A stretch of DNA of 64,000 nt from NCBI RefSeq assembly GCF_042944905.1, contig NZ_CP168496.1, forward strand, positions 3,534,001 to 3,598,000, written 5' to 3'. This document shows positions 8,081 through 15,919 of this stretch, in pieces. Source of the stretch: Psychrobacillus sp042944905 (lineage in GTDB: Bacteria > Bacillota > Bacilli > Bacillales_A > Planococcaceae). Within the stretch, counting starts at the first letter, position 1. The number at the start of each line of letters is the position of its first letter. The notes under the pieces were generated by a model. It was not told where the DNA came from and made no database searches. It worked only from the letters and a program-made list of their open reading frames with translations. The position numbers and the translations under genes are program-made.

Positions 8081-9064
8081 TTATAGTAATTCTGCTCTTA
8101 GCTGTTCTGCTGATTTAGGTGATAACAAACCTAAAGGAATATCGTAAACTGTTTTTGCACCACTTTGACCAGACTGACCAAGTTTGTAAGCAGCTCTAGC
8201 ATATGCAACTAATACACTTGATGTGAAATTTGGATTACTATCCAGTTTTAATGAAAATTCCATTAACTGTTGGTCATTTGCGCCACTTACTCCACTTCGA
8301 ATGACGAAACCTCCATGAGGCATTCCACTATGTTCATTTTTCAGTTCATCTTCTGAAATAAAATGTACGGTCGTATCATAATCAGCAAAGTAATTCGGCA
8401 TCGTGACGATTTGTTGTTCAACTTGCTCTTTGTTCGCACCAGCCTCTAACACTACAAAACATTCTCTCGTATGCTTTTCCCGTGTTGATAAAGTTGGTTG
8501 TTCTCCGTTACGCACACGATCTACAGCTTCTTTTACAGGAAGTGTATATTGAACCGCATTTTTGACACCTTCAATTCGGCGTATTGCATCCGAATGTCCT
8601 TGACTTAAGCCATCTCCCCAAAATGTATAGGTATTCCCCTCTGGAAGAACAACCTCCCCAAGCAATCTATTTAATGAAAATAAACCCGGATCCCATCCGA
8701 CAGAAATAATACCTACTTTGTCTGAAGCTTTCGCTGATTTGTCCACTTTTTCAAAAAACTCTGGAATTAATGCATGTGTATCAAAGCTATCTACTGTATG
8801 GAAGTCTTGTGCAAGTTTCGGTGTTTGTTCTGGCAGATCTGTTGCAGAACCACCACATAAAATCATTACATCTATTTTATCTTTGAAATCTTTTACATTA
8901 TCCATTAAAAACACGCCGACCGAATCATCATTTACTTTTACAGTTGACGGGTCACGTCTTGTGAATACTGCTACTAGCTCCATATCTGGGTTTTGCTTTA
9001 TTGCAAATTGAACACCGCGTCCTAGATTTCCGTACCCTACAATACCAATTCGAATTTTGCTCAT
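8081..9064 (-). CDS. ddh: meso-Diaminopimelate dehydrogenase
   Basis: 327 residues, the usual length for EC 1.4.1.16. A Rossmann NADP site is seen at IGIVGYGNLGRGVQ (about 6-19), then MILCGGSATDLPEQ, GWDPGLFSLNRLLGE and WGDGLSQGHSDAIRRI. All match meso-DAP dehydrogenases of Corynebacterium, Lysinibacillus sphaericus and Ureibacillus. The enzyme aminates tetrahydrodipicolinate in one step to meso-DAP, for lysine and peptidoglycan. B. subtilis lacks this route, so the gene helps place the host. Strong Shine-Dalgarno GGAGG; own promoter and terminator. Confidence 0.95.
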   Translation of the reverse strand: MSKIRIGIVGYGNLGRGVQFAIKQNPDMELVAVFTRRDPSTVKVNDDSVGVFLMDNVKDFKDKIDVMILCGGSATDLPEQTPKLAQDFHTVDSFDTHALIPEFFEKVDKSAKASDKVGIISVGWDPGLFSLNRLLGEVVLPEGNTYTFWGDGLSQGHSDAIRRIEGVKNAVQYTLPVKEAVDRVRNGEQPTLSTREKHTRECFVVLEAGANKEQVEQQIVTMPNYFADYDTTVHFISEDELKNEHSGMPHGGFVIRSGVSGANDQQLMEFSLKLDSNPNFTSSVLVAYARAAYKLGQSGQSGAKTVYDIPLGLLSPKSAEQLRAELL

Positions 9065-9099
9065 TCGTCTTTTCCTCCATCAAAATAACTTTATTACTA

Positions 9100-9128
9100 A
9101 AAATACATACATAATTCTAAATAGTCAA
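9100..9128 (-). promoter_or_regulatory. Candidate sigma-A promoter of ddh
   Basis: On the minus strand, TTGACT (9128-9123) and TATTTT (9105-9100) are separated by 17 bases. The predicted start of transcription is about 30 bases before the ddh ATG. Confidence 0.55.
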
Positions 9129-9135
9129 TGGATAA

Positions 9136-9636
9136 TTATTCAGGTGCTTCACCAGAAAAAGCTAACCATTCTTCTTTTGATGGACCATACATACCTGGAA
9201 CAGCTAGACCAGCCTGGCGCATTAGTATTGTAAGCTGCCCTCTATGATGTGTTTGGTGGAATGTTAATACTTGCAGAACTAATGCAATTGGCCACATTTC
9301 ACCATACATATCTTTTTCATCTAGTAGATTTTCATCTGTCCACTGTTCTTTTATCGCCTGAACCATTGCATCACTAGATTCTTTATATGCTTCCAACATT
9401 TCTTTTGCGGTTTTAGGTCGAGCTGCATCATGTGGAGTTGCAGTGAATCGTAGACCTGTTTTTCCGATCATTTCATCGATTGTGACAACAATATGCCATG
9501 CAATTTGTCCTAACGTTCTGCCTTCTTCATATACTTTTTGATGTAAAGACTCGTCTGTTAATGTATGTAAAATTTTAAGTGTAGAATCACTTTCATGTTT
9601 CCAGTTTGTTAAAAAATCTTCTAGTTTTCTAATCAA
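9136..9636 (-). CDS. DinB/YfiT-like four-helix protein
   Basis: 166 residues. The metal-ligand histidines of the DinB superfamily are visible: RTLGQIAWHIVVTIDEM (His near 48) and VLTFHQTHHRGQLTILMRQAG (His near 128 and 132). DinB_2 proteins are four-helix bundles that bind a divalent metal; many act as thiol-dependent S-transferases, but the substrate here is unknown. Shine-Dalgarno GGAGG is present. Another DinB-like gene lies at 12254-12712. Confidence 0.8.
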   Translation of the reverse strand: MIRKLEDFLTNWKHESDSTLKILHTLTDESLHQKVYEEGRTLGQIAWHIVVTIDEMIGKTGLRFTATPHDAARPKTAKEMLEAYKESSDAMVQAIKEQWTDENLLDEKDMYGEMWPIALVLQVLTFHQTHHRGQLTILMRQAGLAVPGMYGPSKEEWLAFSGEAPE

Positions 9637-9775
9637 GTAAACCCCTCCAATTAAGTTATATGTTCTATTTCGATTCTTTAGCAGCGAAATCCTGCTTACA
9701 CGGATACTTTACGAATAGATATTACTTTCCGATTATGGTAGACTAAAGGATAGACAATAAGAGGACGTGAGCGAA

Positions 9776-10150
9776 TTGATTAAAATCGAATTACCAAAAC
9801 CAAACGTAACAATTACCCAACGCGAACAAGTACTTAAAGAAGGAGAAGTTGAAATTCCATCCATTTATGGATTTATCGATTTCCATCAAATTCCACGAGA
9901 TACAGGTGGCATCTTTATGTTTTATAACAAAAATGATGAGCTACTATTCGTAGGGAAAGCACGTAAAATTAGACAACGCATTAAAAAGCACTTCGAAGAC
10001 AATGTGTCTCCAATGATTAAGCATCGTGACGAAGTGTACAAAATTAGCGTTTCTATCGTGGAAGAAGCAGTGGATCGTGAAATTTACGAAACTTATGCTA
10101 TTAATACACTTAAAGCAAAATACAATATCGACAAAGCATTTTTTAAATAA
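9776..10150 (+). CDS. GIY-YIG-like nuclease family protein
   Basis: About 124 residues from TTG 9776; a GTG at 9767 is in frame, but AAGAGGA (9759-9765) is only 1 base from GTG and 10 from TTG, so TTG is preferred. The core GGIFMFYNKNDELLFVGKAR, then KIRQRIKKHFED, and a late Glu in EEAVDREIYETYAI fit a small GIY-YIG domain (UvrC/YhbQ-type fold), with GIF-MFY in place of the canonical GIY-YIG. That departure leaves catalytic activity uncertain. Single gene between divergent and convergent neighbours. Confidence 0.7.
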   Translation: MIKIELPKPNVTITQREQVLKEGEVEIPSIYGFIDFHQIPRDTGGIFMFYNKNDELLFVGKARKIRQRIKKHFEDNVSPMIKHRDEVYKISVSIVEEAVDREIYETYAINTLKAKYNIDKAFFK

Positions 10151-10155
10151 GACTA

Positions 10156-10191
10156 AATCCCATGTCACTTCTTTGTGACATGGGATTTTTT
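10156..10191. terminator. Bidirectional terminator
   Basis: AAATCCCATGTCAC and GTGACATGGGATTT pair around a TTCTTT loop, with a T run on the plus side and A-rich flank on the other. Shared by the convergent GIY-YIG and FNR genes. Confidence 0.9.
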
Positions 10192-11182
10192 AGTTTCCTG
10201 ATTCAAAAATACTCGTACTATGAAGTGGTTGCACCCGTGATTTTGGATCAATAAATGTCTTAATATGACTAATAGCAATTGGTACTTCACCAAAACCAAC
10301 CGCAATGAGCTTTACTTTCCCATCATGCGTGCATACATCTCCTGCAGCATAAATACCTTCTATATTTGTTTCCATTTTTTCATTCACTACGACAGAATTT
10401 TTTTGCATTTCTAGCCCCCAATCCTTTAAAGGGCCCAGTGATGCAACATTTCCATAATTGACGATGACATGATCTACTGGAATTCGGTGTTCTGATTTAT
10501 CTTTTCCTACGATTACTACTTCATGAACACTTTCTCCGTTTCCAACTAATTCCTTAATTCCGAAAGGAGTTTTCACTTGAACTTTCGAATTATAAAGTTG
10601 TTGGACAGTCATCTCATGTGCCGTAAACTGTTCTTTGCGGTGACAAATAGTGACGTTCTCCGCGACCTCTTCTAGCATTAAGGACCAATCAAGTGCAGAG
10701 TCGCCTCCGCCAAGTACCAGTACATTAGAGTCTTTGAAATGGTTAATATCCTTTACTTTGTAATGCAGGTTTTTCCCATCGTAATCTGCGGCACCCGGAA
10801 CATTTAACTTACGAGGTTGGAAAGAACCAATTCCCGAAGTAAGTAAAATTGTTTTGGAATAATGCACGCTTTTATCTGTTGTTAATGCAAAGTACTCGGG
10901 TAGTTTTTCGAGTGTACTTGCCGTTTCTTCTAAACAAATTGTTGGATTACTATATGCGGCTTGCTCTTCCAAATTTGCTACTAAATCTCTAGCTAAAATC
11001 TTTGGAAGACCACCAATATCATATATATATTTATCTGGATATAGCTCCATTAACTGACCACCAAGCTGTGGTAGACTATCAATTATTTTCACCTTTAAAT
11101 CGCGAAGACCTGCATAAAAAGAAGCAAATAATCCTGTTGGACCACCGCCTATTATAATTACATCGTATAATTCCTTATCCAT
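10190..11182 (-). CDS. Ferredoxin/flavodoxin-NADP reductase, TrxR-like type (YumC/YcgT family)
   Basis: 330 residues from ATG 11182; a GTG four codons upstream is inside the Shine-Dalgarno region. FAD site DVIIIGGGPTGLFASFYAG (about 7-25), NADPH site NVLVLGGGDSALDWSLMLEE (about 156), and C-terminal FAD contact IEGIYAAGDVCTHDGKVKLI (about 275). The CxxC of thioredoxin reductases is absent, as expected for type-2 FNRs. It supplies or removes electrons from ferredoxin or flavodoxin. A Fur-box-like palindrome sits just upstream, as for B. subtilis ycgT, which is Fur-controlled. Confidence 0.85.
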   Translation of the reverse strand: MDKELYDVIIIGGGPTGLFASFYAGLRDLKVKIIDSLPQLGGQLMELYPDKYIYDIGGLPKILARDLVANLEEQAAYSNPTICLEETASTLEKLPEYFALTTDKSVHYSKTILLTSGIGSFQPRKLNVPGAADYDGKNLHYKVKDINHFKDSNVLVLGGGDSALDWSLMLEEVAENVTICHRKEQFTAHEMTVQQLYNSKVQVKTPFGIKELVGNGESVHEVVIVGKDKSEHRIPVDHVIVNYGNVASLGPLKDWGLEMQKNSVVVNEKMETNIEGIYAAGDVCTHDGKVKLIAVGFGEVPIAISHIKTFIDPKSRVQPLHSTSIFESGN

Positions 11183-11208
11183 ACTACCTTTCACCTCACT
11201 GCTTTTTC

Positions 11209-11227
11209 GAGAATGAAAAGGATTCTC
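11209..11227. promoter_or_regulatory. Candidate Fur box upstream of the FNR gene
   Basis: GAGAATGAAAAGGATTCTC matches the 19-bp Fur consensus GATAATGATAATCATTATC at 14 of 19 positions. It lies 26 bases before the start codon, where bound repressor would block transcription. Confidence 0.55.
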
Positions 11228-11257
11228 ATTTATATTTTACCACAGTTTGCTTCGATC

Positions 11258-11647
11258 TCACAGAAATCGGTTTCGGATTTCTGGAGAAGGAATCATACAA
11301 CTATCTTTTTTTCCGAACATTTTATAACGATTTTTAGCGAAGGTTTTATATAGAGCTTCTCGTATTCTCTTGGGGATAATTTTAAAAATGTAAAAGACCT
11401 TCCACATTCCTTTTAAATGCTTACAAATAAAAAGAGCGGCATCAGAGGAATCATATACTGTATCATTTTCAATTACTATAACACCATCCAGTTTCTCACT
11501 TATACGGTGTTTCTTTTTGAGTTCATCTCCGATGTCACTTTGTAACGCAGCAAATTGAAAATATCCTTTTGGATCTCTTGCAATGATAAATTGGACACTT
11601 GCATCGCAAAAGTTGCATTCCCCGTCAAACAAAATAATAGCAGTCAT
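11258..11647 (-). CDS. DCC (DUF393) thiol-disulfide oxidoreductase-like protein
   Basis: 129 residues from the ATG at 11647, which follows AAAGGGGGAG; an upstream in-frame extension runs through the terminator of the previous gene and is not credible. The N-terminal FDGECNFCDASVQFI carries the DxxCxxC motif that names the DCC family (thioredoxin-like). Further conserved parts are FQFAALQSDIG and a basic C-terminal half. Role unknown; probably redox, cytoplasmic. Confidence 0.85.
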   Translation of the reverse strand: MTAIILFDGECNFCDASVQFIIARDPKGYFQFAALQSDIGDELKKKHRISEKLDGVIVIENDTVYDSSDAALFICKHLKGMWKVFYIFKIIPKRIREALYKTFAKNRYKMFGKKDSCMIPSPEIRNRFL

Positions 11648-11685
11648 ATAAACTCCCCCTTTTCCACAGTTTAACAGTTGCCGCA

Positions 11686-11727
11686 GAAAAAGAATATGCC
11701 CCAATGCAAACTTGTAATGGGGCATTC
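11686..11727 (-). terminator. Intrinsic terminator of the DksA/TraR gene
   Basis: On the minus strand, ATGCCCCATTA pairs with a GCATTGGGGCAT arm and is followed by ATTCTTTTTCT. It begins 4 bases after the stop codon at 11731. Confidence 0.8.
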
Positions 11728-11730
11728 TAG

Positions 11731-12216
11731 TTATTGCTTATCGGAAGGTGTATCGGAAGAACCGACTTCTTCTAAAATTTCAAAACTGTTTTCATAATCG
11801 CGAATTCTTGGGTCTTCATTTTCCACTGGTTGATCAGTCGTGGAATTTAGAAGAGATTCTTCAACCGGTCGAATCTCCTCATTGATCTCTTGTTGTGCAT
11901 GCTCCACACAAGTAGTTGTAGATGGAATAGCTTCAAGTCTTTCCAGTGGGATTTCCTTAGAACATTCGGTGCATATACCGTATGTTCCCTTCTCCATTGC
12001 TGATAGTGCTTCCTTTATATCTTGTATTTCATCTTCGTAGTGTTTTCGTAACGCTAGTCGTGTATGTTTATCGGTTAGGTCCGTCGCATTATCTGCCGGA
12101 TGATTATCGTAATTGGATAACTCTGTTGTTTCAAACTCCTCATCATTCTCTATACTATGTTCCAATTCATCTAAGCGTTTTAATAAGGTATTTCTTAATT
12201 TGTCGTATTTCGCCAT
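11731..12216 (-). CDS. TraR/DksA-type zinc finger protein (YteA family)
   Basis: 161 residues. The acidic N-terminal part contains NYDNHPADNATDLTDKHTRLALR (about 34-56), typical of Bacillus YteA/YocK proteins. A zinc finger YGICTECSKEIPLERLEAIP (about 88-107) continues to CVEHA, giving Cys-Cys-Cys-His-type ligands. DksA-like proteins bind RNA polymerase; YteA-type members have been linked to sporulation by name only. Shine-Dalgarno GAGGAG is present. Own terminator. Confidence 0.85.
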   Translation of the reverse strand: MAKYDKLRNTLLKRLDELEHSIENDEEFETTELSNYDNHPADNATDLTDKHTRLALRKHYEDEIQDIKEALSAMEKGTYGICTECSKEIPLERLEAIPSTTTCVEHAQQEINEEIRPVEESLLNSTTDQPVENEDPRIRDYENSFEILEEVGSSDTPSDKQ

Positions 12217-12253
12217 TAGAACTCCTCCTCGTTATTTTAAGGATTCCCATATA

Positions 12254-12712
12254 TCAGCGAAATAAAACTATTTGTACCTCTCGATTTAGTAACAACAAAT
12301 ATTGGTATAGCTGTGAACGGTGATGCACTAAGTGATTTATGATTTGAATAAACCATTCTGCCATACTGTATTCACTTCCCCAATACGTCTTGAATTGTCT
12401 TTCTACTTCTTCTTTAGAAAGTGCTTTATAGTAAAAAATAAGTTCCTGTATCCCTTCTAAAAAGTGTGCGATGACATTCTCTATAGTATCCAGTCTATGC
12501 GTTTGATAGTACTCCATCATTTGCTCTTTCGAATATTTTTTTTGAATATGCAAATCTGCTCCTGGTATTTGGGAGAGATGCACACAAACCTCCCATACAC
12601 TCATTTTGTTCGCAATTGGACGTTTATGTAAAAGTTCATTATCTACTTGTTGAAGCAATTCTATAATTGTATCTGAAACAAATTGTAATTGTTTTATTGC
12701 ATCATTGATCAT
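12254..12712 (-). CDS. DinB-superfamily protein
   Basis: 152 residues. Helical throughout, with MSVWEVCVHLSQIPGADLHI (His near 46) and IQIINHLVHHRSQLYQYL (His pair near 129-130), the spacing of DinB/DUF664 metal-binding bundles. Function unknown. Its ATG overlaps the last 11 bases of the 63-residue gene upstream, which suggests translational coupling. Confidence 0.7.
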   Translation of the reverse strand: MINDAIKQLQFVSDTIIELLQQVDNELLHKRPIANKMSVWEVCVHLSQIPGADLHIQKKYSKEQMMEYYQTHRLDTIENVIAHFLEGIQELIFYYKALSKEEVERQFKTYWGSEYSMAEWFIQIINHLVHHRSQLYQYLLLLNREVQIVLFR

Positions 12713-12893
12713 TTGTGCGCTCTTTTCTTACTTTCGTATACGTAAATTTTCTTACCATCTTCTTAATATTTTCTACTCTACCAAATCGAAGTGCTGACCT
12801 GTCCTCATCAATTGCAATGTTTCGTACAGGTTCGAATCCTTCATTTGCAAGTATTTCAGTCAAATTTATTCCTCTTTTCATTTTTTCATTCAT
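12702..12893 (-). CDS. Small hypothetical protein
   Basis: 63 residues: MNEKMKRGINLTEILANEG, then FEPVRNIAIDEDRSALRFGR, ending KVRKERTNDQ. Basic and soluble, not recognised. ATAAGG precedes the ATG, though with short spacing. Overlap with the DinB-like gene downstream and shared strand favour a real two-gene unit, but this is weak support. Confidence 0.45.
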   Translation of the reverse strand: MNEKMKRGINLTEILANEGFEPVRNIAIDEDRSALRFGRVENIKKMVRKFTYTKVRKERTNDQ

Positions 12894-12984
12894 ATTACCT
12901 TATTTTTTTGCCAACATACAATAATACTTTCATTACATTATTTCCACCAATTAAAGTATTATAAATAGAAAGGAGTGTTTGTTA

Positions 12985-13611
12985 ATGGGTATTCATAAGT
13001 TTTTTATGAGCATGAACGATTTAGAAAGAATTATACGATGTCCCGGACGCTTTAAATTTGAAGAGCATAATGTAGCTGCTCATTCTTGGAAGGTTTCGCA
13101 ATATGCGATGTTTTTTGCTACAATCGAAGAGAACAATGGTGCAACTATTAACTGGAAGTCGCTTTACGAAAAAACCATTAACCATGACTTTGCAGAAATA
13201 TTCATCGGTGACATTAAAACACCCGTAAAACACGCTTCTCCTGAACTGAAACAAATGCTTTCTCATGTGGAAGAAAAGATGATGGAAAAATTTATCTTAG
13301 ACGAAATTCCTACAGAGTTCCAAACAATCTTTTTTGATCGTATGAAGGAAGGAAAAGACGAAACGATTGAAGGTAGATTGTTAGAGCTTGCTGATAAGCT
13401 AGATCAAGTATACGAGGCTTTTGCAGAGCTACAACGGGGCAACATGGATATCGAGTTTTTGAAAATGTACGAAAATGCACTAACGAAAATTCTTCATATT
13501 CCACTTGAAAAAAGCGTTTCTTATTTTAAAGAGGTCATGCTTCAAGATATAATAGCAGAAGAATGTGTAATAGACGTAAAGTCAATGACGCTAAAAATTC
13601 TTGAAAATTAA
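12985..13611 (+). CDS. HD-domain hydrolase, YfbR-type 5'-nucleotidase-like
   Basis: 208 residues from ATG 12985, 9 bases after AGGAG; a TTG at 12979 is too close. His in CPGRFKFEEHNVAAHSWKVSQYAM (about 20-43), HD in TINHDFAEIFIGDIKTPVKH (about 66-85) and a late Asp in LELADKLDQVYEAFAEL (about 132-148) reproduce the H...HD...D metal site of YfbR proteins, which dephosphorylate dNMPs. Activity inferred from family. Single gene. Confidence 0.82.
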   Translation: MGIHKFFMSMNDLERIIRCPGRFKFEEHNVAAHSWKVSQYAMFFATIEENNGATINWKSLYEKTINHDFAEIFIGDIKTPVKHASPELKQMLSHVEEKMMEKFILDEIPTEFQTIFFDRMKEGKDETIEGRLLELADKLDQVYEAFAELQRGNMDIEFLKMYENALTKILHIPLEKSVSYFKEVMLQDIIAEECVIDVKSMTLKILEN

Positions 13612-13629
13612 AAAATTATACACTAAAAA

Positions 13630-13643
13630 TGCAATATATTGTA
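13630..13643. promoter_or_regulatory. Candidate GntR-family operator over the gntR -10 box
   Basis: TGCAATATATTGTA contains the perfect palindrome CAATATATTG and runs into a TATAAT (13642-13647). The half motif TGCAATATAT recurs twice upstream of brnQ. Autoregulation by the adjacent FCD regulator is inferred. Confidence 0.45.
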
Positions 13644-13685
13644 TAATACTATTAAACTATTAAGATAATTGAGGGAGGGTATCAA

Positions 13686-14330
13686 ATGCCTATACCAGTG
13701 AATCATACAAAACCTGTTCGAACTACCGCAAAACTTCATGCTTTCAATCAGTTACAACAGTGGATAATCGACGGTACTCTTCAACCGGAAGAAAAACTAA
13801 ATGATATAGAGCTTGCACAGGCTTTAGGTGTGAGTAGAACACCAATTCGTGAGTCTTTGCAACTTCTAGAATCGCAAGGTTTTGTAACCATGCAACCCGG
13901 AAGAGCAACACAGGTGACAGCTGTAGAAACGCAAGATATTAATAATCTTCTACCACCGTTAGCAGTATTGCAAGCGCTTGCAGCGGAGCTATCTATTCAA
14001 AATATGGATGATGCCACACTTGAATTGTTGGAAGAAAAAAACAGGGAGTTTGCCGATGCATTATATGCGAAGGAATTTACTACTGCATTAAAGGTAGATG
14101 AAGAATTCCATCAAATTATTGTAGACAGTGCCAATAATCCATACATACTTTCTATGATAGAGATGCTTCAAGCACATGTTCGAAGATTATTCTATTATGA
14201 AAAGATTGTTTTAAGAGAACACTCCATCAAGCAGCATGCAGAAATTATTCATCTATTAAGAGAAAAGGATTCTCAAAAAGTAGCAGAAACAATGCGAGCA
14301 AATTGGATTTATACAATTGAAGAGTTTTAA
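13686..14330 (+). CDS. GntR-family transcriptional regulator, FCD subfamily
   Basis: 214 residues. N-terminal winged helix with QLQQWIIDGTLQPEEKLNDIELAQALGVSRTPIRESLQLLESQGFV (about 22-67). The C-terminal all-helical FCD domain (about 85-205) shows the metal/ligand residues of DEEFHQIIVDSANNPYILSM and the late HAEIIHLLREKD. FCD regulators sense small carboxylates or amino-acid-related ligands. GAGGGAGG precedes the ATG. Convergent with brnQ, whose upstream region shares a DNA motif with this gene's promoter. Confidence 0.88.
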   Translation: MPIPVNHTKPVRTTAKLHAFNQLQQWIIDGTLQPEEKLNDIELAQALGVSRTPIRESLQLLESQGFVTMQPGRATQVTAVETQDINNLLPPLAVLQALAAELSIQNMDDATLELLEEKNREFADALYAKEFTTALKVDEEFHQIIVDSANNPYILSMIEMLQAHVRRLFYYEKIVLREHSIKQHAEIIHLLREKDSQKVAETMRANWIYTIEEF

Positions 14331-14335
14331 TAGAA

Positions 14336-14368
14336 ACAAGCCCTTGATGATTAATCAAGGGCTTTTGT
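14336..14368. terminator. Bidirectional terminator between gntR and brnQ
   Basis: AAGCCCTTGAT and ATCAAGGGCTT pair around GATTA and are flanked by A and T runs on either side. Confidence 0.85.
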
Positions 14369-14389
14369 TAATAGATCTATTTAAAAGCT

Positions 14390-15730
14390 TTATCTTTTTT
14401 GCATTCTTCCGATAACCCCTGTAATTAGAATTACAACTAAGAAAGGGATTAACCATCCCAGACCAACACCGTAAAACGGCAAATAGTTTTCATAAAAGGA
14501 CATTATTGGATTCATCCATCCGAAATAATCGATTTCTAGAGATTTACATAAAGCTTTCAAACCATCAATCACACTAATTAAAAATGTAACAAACATGACG
14601 CTTACATACACAAGTCTTGCATGTTTAAATAATGGTGACAGAAACGCTAACAAGATTAATACAATAGCCAATGGATATAGAAGCATTAATACCGGGATTG
14701 AGTAAGTAATGATATTTGATAATCCGAAGTTAGCAATAATACAAGTAAAGATGCTGAAGAAAATGACAAATGCTTTATAGCTTATTTTAGGCATTAACGT
14801 ATGAAAATACTCACCGCATGCAGTTGTTAGACCGATACTAGTAGTCAAGCAAGCTAAGAAGATGATGATCGATAAAAGAATGGCCCCAAATGATCCAAAA
14901 TAATGCTCGGACGCACTACTCAAAACTGGACCTCCGTTAGCAAATATGCCAAAAAGTTCTGTACTTGTCGCTCCTAAATAACCAATACCTGCATAAATAA
15001 CACCTAAGAAGAAGATGGCAATCCCACCTGACTTCGCAGTAGCAGCAATTATTCCTTTTGTCGATGTGATTCCCATCGAACGAACTGCCGTGATAACGAT
15101 AATACCGAATACTAACGAAGCCAAAGCATCCATTGTATTGTAACCTTCTGTAAAACCAGTCATAAAAGCATTGTCTACATAACTTCCATGAGGTGCTTCA
15201 AAACCACCCATCGGTTTAATGAAAACAAATAACAATAAAATGAATAATCCAATAATTATTCCAGGAGATAAATACTTCCCTACATTATCCACAATTTTAG
15301 ATGGATTAAGTGAAAATAAAAGCGTAACTCCAAAGAATATAATCGTAAATATTAATAACCCAATCTTTGCATGATCAGCACTGAGAAATGGTAGGATACC
15401 AACTTCAAAAGAAACCGCACCTGTTCGTGGTAACGCAAAAAAAGGTCCAATCGTTAAGTATAATATAGTTGTAAAAATTACGCCAAATAGTGGATGTACT
15501 CTACTAGATAAATCTTGCAAATTTTTACTTCCTGAAAAGCCCATTGCGAGTGTACCTAAGAAAGGTAATCCTATTCCAGTTGTCAAAAATCCAATCACCG
15601 CTGGCCATACATTTGTTCCAGCATTCTGCCCTAAGCTTGCAGGAAAAATGAGATTCCCTGCCCCAAAAAATAATGCAAATAACATCACACCAATTACAAG
15701 ATAATTGGTAAATGGTAATTTTGTGTTCAT
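14390..15730 (-). CDS. brnQ: Branched-chain amino acid transport system II carrier protein
   Basis: 446 residues and about 12 TM helices. The N-terminal signature LFALFFGAGNLIFPASLGQNAG (about 17-38) is diagnostic for the LIVCS/BrnQ family of Na+- or H+-coupled leucine/isoleucine/valine importers. AGGAGG precedes ATG. The intergenic region upstream holds two copies of a 17-bp sequence whose core also lies in the promoter of the neighbouring GntR gene, so control by that regulator is plausible. No T-box or obvious CodY box was seen here. Confidence 0.92.
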   Translation of the reverse strand: MNTKLPFTNYLVIGVMLFALFFGAGNLIFPASLGQNAGTNVWPAVIGFLTTGIGLPFLGTLAMGFSGSKNLQDLSSRVHPLFGVIFTTILYLTIGPFFALPRTGAVSFEVGILPFLSADHAKIGLLIFTIIFFGVTLLFSLNPSKIVDNVGKYLSPGIIIGLFILLLFVFIKPMGGFEAPHGSYVDNAFMTGFTEGYNTMDALASLVFGIIVITAVRSMGITSTKGIIAATAKSGGIAIFFLGVIYAGIGYLGATSTELFGIFANGGPVLSSASEHYFGSFGAILLSIIIFLACLTTSIGLTTACGEYFHTLMPKISYKAFVIFFSIFTCIIANFGLSNIITYSIPVLMLLYPLAIVLILLAFLSPLFKHARLVYVSVMFVTFLISVIDGLKALCKSLEIDYFGWMNPIMSFYENYLPFYGVGLGWLIPFLVVILITGVIGRMQKR

Positions 15731-15829
15731 TTGTTCTGCCTCCTGTAATGATAAACAATCATTTTTTTTTTTCCGCTATGGTTTCTCTTAGATGAATGCA
15801 ATTCAAATGATTTCTATCATTTCTTCAGC

Positions 15830-15888
15830 ATGCAATATATCAGAATTGATGATACTATGTATAGCTGCAGAATGCAATATATCAGAAT
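15830..15888. promoter_or_regulatory. Two direct copies of a TGCAATATAT motif upstream of brnQ
   Basis: ATGCAATATATCAGAAT occurs at 15830-15846 and again at 15872-15888, a perfect 17-bp direct repeat at 42-bp spacing (four helical turns). The shared core TGCAATATAT matches the palindromic site at the gntR promoter. Confidence 0.5.
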
Positions 15889-15919
15889 AAGTTTATAGAA
15901 TATTGATGTTATTGCATTA

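Noticed and set aside
9136..12712. DinB DNA polymerase or SOS gene
   Set aside because: The two DinB-named proteins are four-helix metal-binding bundles, unrelated to DNA polymerase IV.
15841..15900. T-box or riboswitch upstream of brnQ
   Set aside because: No T-box GGTGG-type sequence or terminator hairpin was found; only the direct repeats stand out.
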